Shown one piece after another: positions 37,330 through 44,760 of a stretch of DNA of 44,760 bases. The position numbers were made by a program, and so were the translations under genes. The stretch's first letter is position 1. The number at the start of each line of letters is the position of its first letter. The stretch is from the NCBI GenBank assembly GCA_023134135.1, contig JAGLVB010000019.1:1-44760 (forward strand), given 5' to 3'. The DNA is from Candidatus Aenigmatarchaeota archaeon (GTDB lineage Archaea; Aenigmatarchaeota; Aenigmatarchaeia; QMZS01). The notes beneath the pieces were generated by a model. That model saw only the letters and a program-made list of their open reading frames with translations, was not told where the DNA came from and did no database searches.

Positions 37330-38049
37330 ATGGATGCAGAAGAATTAATTGAAGTTGGTTTAACAAAGAATCAAGCTAAAGTATATCTCGAAGTAATGGT
37401 ATGTCCTGAACAAACTGGAGGGGAGATAGCAAAAAAACTTTCAATAGATAGATCATTTGCTTATAATGTTTTAAGTTCTTTGATTGATAAAGGTCTTATC
37501 ACTTATATTACAAAACAAGATAAAAGATTATTTTACCCCTCCGATCCAGAAAATTTGTTAAATGAAATAGAAGAAGAAAAAAATAAAATTTCCAAATTGG
37601 TTGATAAACTAAAATTAATTGAAAAACAAAAAAAACTAAAGAGGTCTGTAAAGATATATGAAGGAAAATCAGGATTAAAAGCTTATGTTAGAAACTTTTT
37701 GAATACAGATTCTTTTGTAACTTTCGGCGGCGGCGGAAACCTAAAAATACTGGAGGTTCTAAAATATACTTACCCGCAATATCTAAAAGAATTTAACAGA
37801 AAGAAAATTGAAGGTAAATTAATCACTTCGCCTCAAAACAAAGATATTGCGAAAAATCTCTATAAAAATTCTAATGTAAAAATTAAAAATATAAATGGAT
37901 TAAAAAGTGAAGTAAATTTTACGATTTTTAAAGATAATCTTGCTATATATTCCGCAGAAAAAAAACCTTTTGTAATAATAATTGAAGATAAAAACATTGC
38001 CAACTGTTTAAAACAGTATTTTGACAAACTTTGGCAATTTATAAATTAG
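37330..38049 (+). CDS. TrmB-family transcriptional regulator
   Basis: LIEVGLTKNQAKVYLEVMVCPEQTGGEIAKKLSIDRSFAYNVLSSLIDKGLITYI; winged HTH plus coiled coil and effector-like domain. Confidence 0.88.
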   Translation: MDAEELIEVGLTKNQAKVYLEVMVCPEQTGGEIAKKLSIDRSFAYNVLSSLIDKGLITYITKQDKRLFYPSDPENLLNEIEEEKNKISKLVDKLKLIEKQKKLKRSVKIYEGKSGLKAYVRNFLNTDSFVTFGGGGNLKILEVLKYTYPQYLKEFNRKKIEGKLITSPQNKDIAKNLYKNSNVKIKNINGLKSEVNFTIFKDNLAIYSAEKKPFVIIIEDKNIANCLKQYFDKLWQFIN

Positions 38050-38195
38050 TTTTAGCAATTGATTGAAATTCGTACAGGTATTTACCTTTTTCCAATTAAT
38101 TTATCTAAAATCAAGATTTTCCTCGATTTTGACCAAAAACCATAATCTTGGATATTAACCCTAAAATAAAATTAAGTGGGAAGAGTGGGATTTGA

Positions 38196-38232
38196 TTGCG
38201 GCTTCTTTTCATGATATTTCAAAGAAAAGAGT
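38196..38232 (-). other. tRNA-Phe(GAA) T-loop intron (54/55), 37 nt
   Basis: BHB: central GTGG/CCGC, bulges GT|A and AA|T, internal CTTTTC/GAAAAG. Confidence 0.83.
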
Positions 38233-38272
38233 ACCCACGACATCACGGTCTTCAACCGTGCGCTCTCCCAGC

Positions 38273-38377
38273 TTGCCCCCTACCTTTCCTATTCCGAACA
38301 CACTTTGGCGTGTGAGCAATCTCCCTTTCTTTTGGGTGACCCTCAGCCTTATTCTTTCGGGAAAGAAAAGGGTAGGT
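38273..38377 (-). other. tRNA-Phe(GAA) D-loop intron (15/16), 105 nt
   Basis: BHB: central GCTC/GGGC, bulges AG|A and AA|G, inner helix CCTACC/GGTAGG. Confidence 0.85.
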
Positions 38378-38429
38378 CTGAGCTACCTTCCCATAATTTA
38401 CTTAAAAGTTTTATAATTATCCTCTTATT

Positions 38430-39332
38430 ATGGAAATATCCAAAAAAATCTGGTTTAACAACAAATTCCTGAATTGGGGCGATGCAAAAATTCATATTCT
38501 CACCCATACACTTCATTATGGCGGCGGTGTTTTTGAAGGAATAAGAACCTACAATACAAAAAAGGGTCCTGCGGTTTTCAGGCTGTCTGAACATATAAAT
38601 AGATTTTTTTATTCTGCTTCGTGTCTTGAAATGGACCTTCCTTTCACAAAAGAAGAAATAAAAAATAGGGTTTTAGAATTAATCAAAATAAACAACTTAA
38701 ATGAATGTTACATAAGGCCTATTGCCTATTTTGGATATGAAAATATGGGTTTAAATCCGAAAGGGTGTCTTGTGGATATGGCGATAGCGGCCTGGCCTTG
38801 GGGCGCTTACCTTGGCGGGAAAGAAACAGTTAAAGTAAAAATTTCAAAATATATGCGATTGCATCCAAAATCAGTAGTGCCTGATGCAAAAATCTGCGGG
38901 TATTACGCCAGTTCAATTTTGGCGAGTCTTGATGCAAAAAAATCCAAATTTGATGAAGCCTTATTTCTGGATTTTGAAGGCAACATTGCCGAGGGTCCCG
39001 GAGAAAATATATTTATGGTGAAAGATGGAAAACTTTTTACGCCAAATTCCGACTCAATCTTAAAAGGATTAACAAGAGATACTGTAATAAAAATCGCAAA
39101 AGATCTGAATATTAAAGTTGAAGAAAAAACAATCACAGTTGATGAATTAAAATCAGCCGATGAAATATTCTTTACCGGAACGGCTGTAGAAATCCAACCT
39201 ATTGGAATAATTGATGAAACAATAATCAACAATGAAAAAACAGGCAAAATTAGTGAAAAAATTAAATCTCTTTATCAAAAAATTATTCATGGGGAGGAAG
39301 AAAAATATCTAAAATATTTATATTTTACTTAG
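38430..39332 (+). CDS. ilvE: Branched-chain amino acid aminotransferase
   Basis: ILTHTLHYGGGVFEGIRTYNTKKGPAVFRLSEHINRF...NECYIRPIAYFGYENMGLNP...AEGPGENIFMV. Confidence 0.93.
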   Translation: MEISKKIWFNNKFLNWGDAKIHILTHTLHYGGGVFEGIRTYNTKKGPAVFRLSEHINRFFYSASCLEMDLPFTKEEIKNRVLELIKINNLNECYIRPIAYFGYENMGLNPKGCLVDMAIAAWPWGAYLGGKETVKVKISKYMRLHPKSVVPDAKICGYYASSILASLDAKKSKFDEALFLDFEGNIAEGPGENIFMVKDGKLFTPNSDSILKGLTRDTVIKIAKDLNIKVEEKTITVDELKSADEIFFTGTAVEIQPIGIIDETIINNEKTGKISEKIKSLYQKIIHGEEEKYLKYLYFT

Positions 39333-39335
39333 AAA

Positions 39336-40766
39336 ATGGAAATAATTAAAACACAGATTTTAATCATTGGCGGGGGGGCGGCTGGATTAAATGCAGCTCT
39401 AAATTTAAAATCCAATGATATCACTTTAATAGAAAAAAACGGGTCCAATTCAGTTCTCTGTCCCTGGAATTTAATGATAAAATCTAAAAAGGATTTATTG
39501 AAAGAAATTTTAGAAACAGGATGCAATAGCACGGATTCCGAACTGCTGGATATTTTTTCAAAAAACTATGAAAATATTGTTGAAGATTTAAAAAAAACAG
39601 GAATTAAATTTAGAAAATCAAACCTGGGTTTAATTCCTAACTACACACAACCAGGAAAAGAAGTTAGAAAAATATTCCTGAATAAACTAAAAGAAAAACA
39701 AGTAAAATTGCTAAAAGGAAGCGTAGAAAAATTATTAATTGATAAAAATAAAAAAATTATTGGGGTTAAAATTTCTCTTTTTAATTCAAAGAAAATAAAA
39801 ATATTCTTTAATTATTTGGTCTTGGCTGCTGGGGGGCTTGGAGGATTTTTTAAATTTAGAACTGGAAGTGGAGATTCTGATGGAAGTATATTGGCTCTTT
39901 GTTATGAAGCGGGACTTAAAATAAGGGATTTAGAATTCATGATGTTTCATCCATTTCTTCTGGTTGATAAAAGACTCCCAAGAGTTTTAGTTTCAGGAGA
40001 CCTTTTAACTAAAATGGAATATGAAAATGAAAAAGGGGAAAAATTCTTATCAAATGATATTGCTGATGCTTTAAAAACCAACAAACACCATAGGGTCTTC
40101 CCAAAAATGACTAAAGAGTTCTATTTGCAGTCGCTAAAAAGCAGAATTTTTGGAAGATTAATTTGTTCAAATAAATGGTTTGAAAAATTCAAAAAAGAAA
40201 ATGAATTTGGATTTATTTTTAAAAATTTTAAAAAAAATGACCTTAAAAAAATTGAATTGCATCCTGCGTTCCATTTCTCAATTGGAGGTCTTGTAATTAA
40301 CAAAAATTCTCAAACAAGTCAGAAAAACATTTATGCGGCAGGAGAAATAACTGGAGGGTTGCATGGTCATAACAGAATAGGGGGTTTAGCAATACTGGAA
40401 GCATTAATATTTGGAAAAAAAACAGCAATGGAAATTAATAAAAAAATAATGAAAGAAAAAGAAATAATAATACCTGAAAAAATAGAGGGGCTTGGGATGC
40501 TGGGCTTATCAGATGAAATAAAAAACAAAGCCTGGGAAGTATTGGGTCCTGTAAAAAACAAGGAGGATTTAAATAAAATGAAAAGCTTTTTAAAAAATAA
40601 AAAGAATGCAACTTCTCAGGAAAAACTGCTGGAAAAAATTATAGAAATATGTTTATTAAGAAACGAATCTATAGGAGCATTTTATAGACAGGATTTGAGG
40701 AAAAAAGAAACAGCAAGATCTTCTTTCTTAATAGATAAAAAAATTATCTTTAAATATGGCAAATAA
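39336..40766 (+). CDS. FAD-binding L-aspartate oxidase / fumarate reductase flavoprotein family protein
   Basis: ILIIGGGAAGLNAALNL; VLAAGGLGGFFKFRTGSGDSDGSILALCYEAG; HPAFHFSIGGLVINKNSQT...NIYAAGEITGGLHGHNRIGGLAILEALIFGKK. Confidence 0.82.
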   Translation: MEIIKTQILIIGGGAAGLNAALNLKSNDITLIEKNGSNSVLCPWNLMIKSKKDLLKEILETGCNSTDSELLDIFSKNYENIVEDLKKTGIKFRKSNLGLIPNYTQPGKEVRKIFLNKLKEKQVKLLKGSVEKLLIDKNKKIIGVKISLFNSKKIKIFFNYLVLAAGGLGGFFKFRTGSGDSDGSILALCYEAGLKIRDLEFMMFHPFLLVDKRLPRVLVSGDLLTKMEYENEKGEKFLSNDIADALKTNKHHRVFPKMTKEFYLQSLKSRIFGRLICSNKWFEKFKKENEFGFIFKNFKKNDLKKIELHPAFHFSIGGLVINKNSQTSQKNIYAAGEITGGLHGHNRIGGLAILEALIFGKKTAMEINKKIMKEKEIIIPEKIEGLGMLGLSDEIKNKAWEVLGPVKNKEDLNKMKSFLKNKKNATSQEKLLEKIIEICLLRNESIGAFYRQDLRKKETARSSFLIDKKIIFKYGK

Positions 40767-42438
40767 AAAACCAATAATCGGAATAATCGGGGGCAACGGA
40801 AAAATGGGTATTTGGTTTAAGAATTTTTTCTTAAAAGAAAAACTGGAAGTAATAATCTCAGACCTTGATACTAAACTAAGTGATGAAGAATTGGCTGGAA
40901 AAGCTGATATTATTATCATTTCCGTGCCTATCAATAAAGTTTCGGAAGTGGTGAAAGAAATTAAAAAAAATATTAAAGAAGATGCCTTGTTAAGTGATTT
41001 TACTTCCATAAAAACCGGACCTATAAATGAAATGAAAAAGGTAAAATCCGGGGTTTTAGGGATGCATCCTTTATTTGGTCCTTTATGTTCTGATATAAAA
41101 GGTCAGACTATAATTTTCTGCAGAGTAAGAGATAATCTCTGGGTTATATTTTTAAAAAATATTTTCCAAAAAAATGGGGTAAAGATAATAGAATTATCTC
41201 CTAAAAAACACGATGAACAAGTCGCATTTTTACAAGCGTTGCTGCATTTCACAAATATATCTTTCTCTTATTTTCTTTATTTAAAAAAATTCAAATCAAT
41301 CCCTGATTTTATAACTCCTTTATTCAAACTTCAGAGTTTAGTGTTTGGCAGAATTTTAGCGCAAAATCCAGAACTTTACGCAAATATTGAAATAGAAAAT
41401 CCTTATTTCAAAAAAATTTCAGAAGAATATGTTAAAGAACTCTTTGAATTTCAAAAAGATATAAAAGATAAAAAATATGAAGTATTTCTAAAGAAATTCA
41501 AATCATCCCAATCTTATCTGGCTGATTCCATAAACATCGCTGAAGAAAAAAGTATGGAGATTTTAAAATTATTGGATAAACAACCAGTAAGACTTGGAAA
41601 AATAAAAAAAATAAATCTTGAAAGAGCTAAAATAGGTTATTTAGGTCCTGAAGGCACTTTTTCATGGATGGCGGCAAATAAAATATTTTGCAATACCTCG
41701 CAATTATGCCCTTTTACGAATATTAAAGATATTTTTAGAGCTCTTTCCAATGAAGAAATAGATTTTGGCATTGTTCCTATTGAAAATAGTATTGGGGGTC
41801 TTGTTTCTGAAACAATGAATTCTTTTACGGATAATTTTATTTATTCTTTAGGTTCCTTCAAAATACATATCCACCACTGTCTTACTTCCCAAGGGAAAGA
41901 TATCAAAAAAATTAAAATTATAAAATCCCATATTCAAGCCCTCTCCCAGTGTCGGGACTGGCTTGATAAAACATTTCCAAATATATTGAAAGAATCCACC
42001 ACAAGCACGATTGCTCCTATTTTAGAAGATTTTTCAGAGAACACTGGTTTTATATTGCCTCAATCTACAGCGAATAAATATAAATTAAATATTTTAGCGG
42101 AAAATATCGAAGACAGCAAAGAAAATTTTACAAAGTTTTTTCTAATCTCGCGAAATATTCAAAGAGATATAATTAAAAAGGTGAATTTAAAAAACAAAAA
42201 GACTCTTTTATTGCTGGCTGTTTATGACCGTGTAGGTATTCTTGGAGATATACTGAATGTTTTTACAGAGAGGGAAATAAATTTATCAGCTCTTCATTCT
42301 ATTCCTTCCCCCGCCCTCCCATGGGATTACTTATTCTTCATAGAATTAGAAAAATCTTATTTTTCGGAAGAATGTAAAAAAACACTTAAAGAATTGAAAA
42401 AATATTGTCCTTTTATAAAAATCCTTGGTGTGGCTTAA
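40756..42438 (+). CDS. Bifunctional prephenate dehydrogenase - prephenate dehydratase (TyrA-PheA fusion with C-terminal ACT)
   Basis: N-term GIIGGNGKMGIWFKNFF...GMHPLFGPLCSDIKGQTIIFCR (TyrA); C-term IGYLGPEGTFSWMAA...FGIVPIENSIGGLVSETMN...FTKFFLISR (PheA) and LLAVYDRVGILGDILNVFTEREINLSALHSIPS (ACT). Confidence 0.9.
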   Translation: MANKKPIIGIIGGNGKMGIWFKNFFLKEKLEVIISDLDTKLSDEELAGKADIIIISVPINKVSEVVKEIKKNIKEDALLSDFTSIKTGPINEMKKVKSGVLGMHPLFGPLCSDIKGQTIIFCRVRDNLWVIFLKNIFQKNGVKIIELSPKKHDEQVAFLQALLHFTNISFSYFLYLKKFKSIPDFITPLFKLQSLVFGRILAQNPELYANIEIENPYFKKISEEYVKELFEFQKDIKDKKYEVFLKKFKSSQSYLADSINIAEEKSMEILKLLDKQPVRLGKIKKINLERAKIGYLGPEGTFSWMAANKIFCNTSQLCPFTNIKDIFRALSNEEIDFGIVPIENSIGGLVSETMNSFTDNFIYSLGSFKIHIHHCLTSQGKDIKKIKIIKSHIQALSQCRDWLDKTFPNILKESTTSTIAPILEDFSENTGFILPQSTANKYKLNILAENIEDSKENFTKFFLISRNIQRDIIKKVNLKNKKTLLLLAVYDRVGILGDILNVFTEREINLSALHSIPSPALPWDYLFFIELEKSYFSEECKKTLKELKKYCPFIKILGVA

Positions 42439-42500
42439 CTAAATTAATTTCACGCTCTTAGCAAATCCGGTTTATTATTTTCTTAATAACTAATTAAAAA

Positions 42501-44246
42501 TTACATATATCCAAGAATTCCTTTTATCTCTTCCAACAACTCAAGATCTGTTTCATCGCATTTTATTAATTCGCGATAATCATCTTTTGAGATAAAAGAA
42601 TATAATATTTCGCCTTCCTTTATCTGCCTGCCAATCGTAACCCCTTTAAATGATACTGCTGCCTGCTCTTCCTTTTCAAGCGCTTTCAAATGCTTGCCTT
42701 CTTTCTGGATTTGGTTGGCGCTCCCGACAACCTTGCCTTCTGAATTTATTAGTTTTGCTTCGGTTACCAGATTTCCCGCAAGAACTTCAACACCAACTAT
42801 TGCGGGATTATTCTTCCTAAAAACAAACCCGGGCAATAATTTTATCTTAACTATTTTTTTCATTTTCTGCTTCTTATCGGCTTCTTCTTCCTCTTTCAAT
42901 TTATTTACCCATTCTTCATATTCTTCAAATAATTTGTAGATAACATTCCCCTGAATAACTTTTATTTTTTTATTTATTGCCAAATCCTCAAATGGATTAT
43001 CAACATTAAAACAAATCAATACTTTATTTTTGGGAGCAGCGTCCTCAAGCATTACCAAATCTTCTTTAATCGGCGCGCCTACTTTTGCTCTTCTTATGCA
43101 TGCATTGCAAAACAAATTGACCAATGCTTCCAAACCCCCAATATTTGAAGTCCTCAAAATAATTCCGTCTATTGATTTATCTATCTCATTTGAGACCTGT
43201 TCTTTTTTTAATTCTTCCAGCAATTTCCTTTTTTCCTCCTCTAATTTATAAGCGCTGAAATTAGCTCCCGCAAAAGCAGCATCAACATTTTTTCCTATTA
43301 TCTTTATTCCCGCCGCCGCCTTTATTTCTTTGACCGCAACAAACTTTTTCTCAACTCTGATATCCTGCAATGAAGCGGGCTCAAGTAAAGCTCTTATTTT
43401 AATGGAAATGGGTTTCTCCAGTTCCACCAATATTTCATCGCCAACCTTCAGAATTCCGTCATATAAAATTACATCCGCATTGCATCCTAATTTCTCGTCT
43501 TTTTTTAATTCAAGAATAACTCCTTTCCCAACATCAGACAACTGCAATTTATCTATTAAAAATTTCTGGGAAAGACCTATTAAAACAGCAAACAAATTTT
43601 GGATGCCTTCTCCGGTTATGCCTGAACAAGGAACTATAGAAATTTCTTTTGTAAAATCTTTCACCTCAAAAAATAATTCTGTTGTGAAACCCTGATTTGA
43701 AAGTTCTCCTTGTATCCGATAAAACCTTTCATAAAAATCCTGCTTTGTTCTTTCCTGTTGATCCTTAAAATTAACTGAAAAATCCTTATTTTCATTTCTC
43801 CATCCCCACAACCGGTCAATTTTTGTCAAAGCAATTACAAAAGGTGTCTTAAACTTTTTGAGAATATTTAAACTCTCCTCTGTCTGGGGTTTTATTCCAT
43901 CAGTAATATCAATAATCAAAATTGCCAAATCCGCGATGGCTCCTCCTTTTTCCCTCATTGCGCTAAATGCAAGATGTCCCGGCGTATCTATGAATAACAA
44001 CCCGGGTATTTTTACCTGATTTCTGATTGGTTCAAGGTATTCGGAAGCAATATCAAAAATCACGGATATTGGTATATCTGTTGCCCCGATTTCCTGGGTT
44101 ATATTCCCGGCTTCTCTTTTTGCGACAACAGTCTTTCTCAGATAATCCAGTAAAGTTGTTTTCCCGTGGTCTACATGCCCAAGAACAGTGACAATTGGCT
44201 GTCTTATTGATTTTTCTTTCTGTCCTTTTTCAGATGAAGCTGTCAT
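42501..44246 (-). CDS. infB: Translation initiation factor aIF5B (IF2-like GTPase)
   Basis: VTVLGHVDHGKTTLLDYLRKT; FIDTPGHLAFSAMREKGGAIADLAILIIDITDGIKPQT; ALTKIDRLWGW. Confidence 0.96.
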   Translation of the reverse strand: MTASSEKGQKEKSIRQPIVTVLGHVDHGKTTLLDYLRKTVVAKREAGNITQEIGATDIPISVIFDIASEYLEPIRNQVKIPGLLFIDTPGHLAFSAMREKGGAIADLAILIIDITDGIKPQTEESLNILKKFKTPFVIALTKIDRLWGWRNENKDFSVNFKDQQERTKQDFYERFYRIQGELSNQGFTTELFFEVKDFTKEISIVPCSGITGEGIQNLFAVLIGLSQKFLIDKLQLSDVGKGVILELKKDEKLGCNADVILYDGILKVGDEILVELEKPISIKIRALLEPASLQDIRVEKKFVAVKEIKAAAGIKIIGKNVDAAFAGANFSAYKLEEEKRKLLEELKKEQVSNEIDKSIDGIILRTSNIGGLEALVNLFCNACIRRAKVGAPIKEDLVMLEDAAPKNKVLICFNVDNPFEDLAINKKIKVIQGNVIYKLFEEYEEWVNKLKEEEEADKKQKMKKIVKIKLLPGFVFRKNNPAIVGVEVLAGNLVTEAKLINSEGKVVGSANQIQKEGKHLKALEKEEQAAVSFKGVTIGRQIKEGEILYSFISKDDYRELIKCDETDLELLEEIKGILGYM

Positions 44247-44450
44247 AAAAATATTCCTGAAAATTTAACGTATCCTTTAAATCAACAATTTTATAGATTC
44301 ATTAAGTAATTAAGTGATTTTGAAAAAATAAACTCATTTCATTCATGCATGGCAAATTTCGCGCGGGGCAGAGCATCTATGAATGCTTTGGTAACAGCAT
44401 AGACTGGTTTAAATTGATTTCCAAGAATTTTGCGGGGTGATTTGCTGATA

Positions 44451-44760
44451 TTATTTTTCTTTTTCTAAAATTTCTTTAATATCTTTTTTTAATTCAGGTA
44501 AATCTTCTTTAACAATATCCCAAACAGCATTTAAATCAACCCCAAAACCTTCTTTTTGCAACATTCATTTTGCGATGCAAAAAGGGGTGCCGTTCATGCG
44601 TTTTCTCCGAAAACGATGCATCATTTTCCAAAAGAAAATGAATGTTTCAAAGAAAAACGAGCATAAGGATGAATCATTTTATCTCTTGTCCTGGCAATCT
44701 CACTCCATGGAACAAAAGGATATTTATTAGTAAACTCTATTGGGAGATTTTTCACAGCTT
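44451..44760 (-). pseudogene. HepT-like HEPN/DUF86 gene (3' part, runs off the window), interrupted by a 116-nt insertion
   Basis: Minus-strand: [32 protein letters not shown] | 116 nt with stops | FGVDLNAVWDIVKEDLPELKKDIKEILEKEK*. Joining restores the DUF86 HxYFGVD motif. Whether it is a pseudogene or an intron-containing gene is unresolved. Confidence 0.75.
44547..44662 (-). other. 116-nt structured insertion in the DUF86 ORF (candidate intron or miniature element)
   Basis: Contains AACATTCATTTT...AAAATGAATGTT 12-bp inverted pairing plus three internal hairpins; flanks CCTT / AAGG are complementary. Confidence 0.7.

Larger units (their letters stand above)
38177..38392 (-). tRNA. tRNA-Phe(GAA) with two introns
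   Basis: Exons 38378-38392, 38233-38272, 38177-38195 join to 74 nt: GGGAAGGUAGCUCAG-GCUGGGAGAGCGCACGGUUGAAGACCGUGAUGUCGUGGGU-UCAAAUCCCACUCUUCCCA; D-stem GCUC/GAGC, anticodon stem CACGG/CCGUG, loop UUGAAGA, T-stem GUGGG/CCCAC. Confidence 0.9.

Noticed and set aside
38192-38594. ORFs 38192-38416 (+) and 38349-38594 (-)
   Set aside because: Overlap tRNA-Phe and the BCAT gene start; no independent support.

Overview
AT-rich archaeal window. Gene content (archaeal ProRS, uL14/uL1/uL10/eL21, aIF5B, GatE, prefoldin beta, archaeal TPI, PheS/PheT, SRP RNA) and the many small unknown proteins suggest a DPANN-like (Woese-/Pacearchaeota-type) genome; that placement is inference. Main elements: an intact DDE insertion sequence with 17-bp perfect inverted repeats at the left edge, a MntA/HepT toxin-antitoxin pair, a class II ribonucleotide reductase, an SRP RNA, a tandem duplication of a lipoprotein gene plus part of gatE, a 1154-aa Cys-rich secreted protein with DUF1566-like domains, two orphan ABC substrate-binding proteins, pheST, and a BCAT/FAD-oxidoreductase/TyrA-PheA fusion cluster. 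The strongest finding is that all four tRNA genes I can identify (Gln-UUG, Gln-CUG, Ser-GCU, Phe-GAA) appear to carry two or three introns each. The nine introns total 626 nt and lie mostly in the D-loop and T-arm, each with a 4-bp bulge-helix-bulge (BHB) core. A second candidate is a 116-nt structured insertion in a HepT/DUF86 gene at the right edge. Removing it restores the family motif HPYFGVD, so it could be an mRNA intron or a small mobile insertion. All calls are from manual reading; no searches or folding programs were run.
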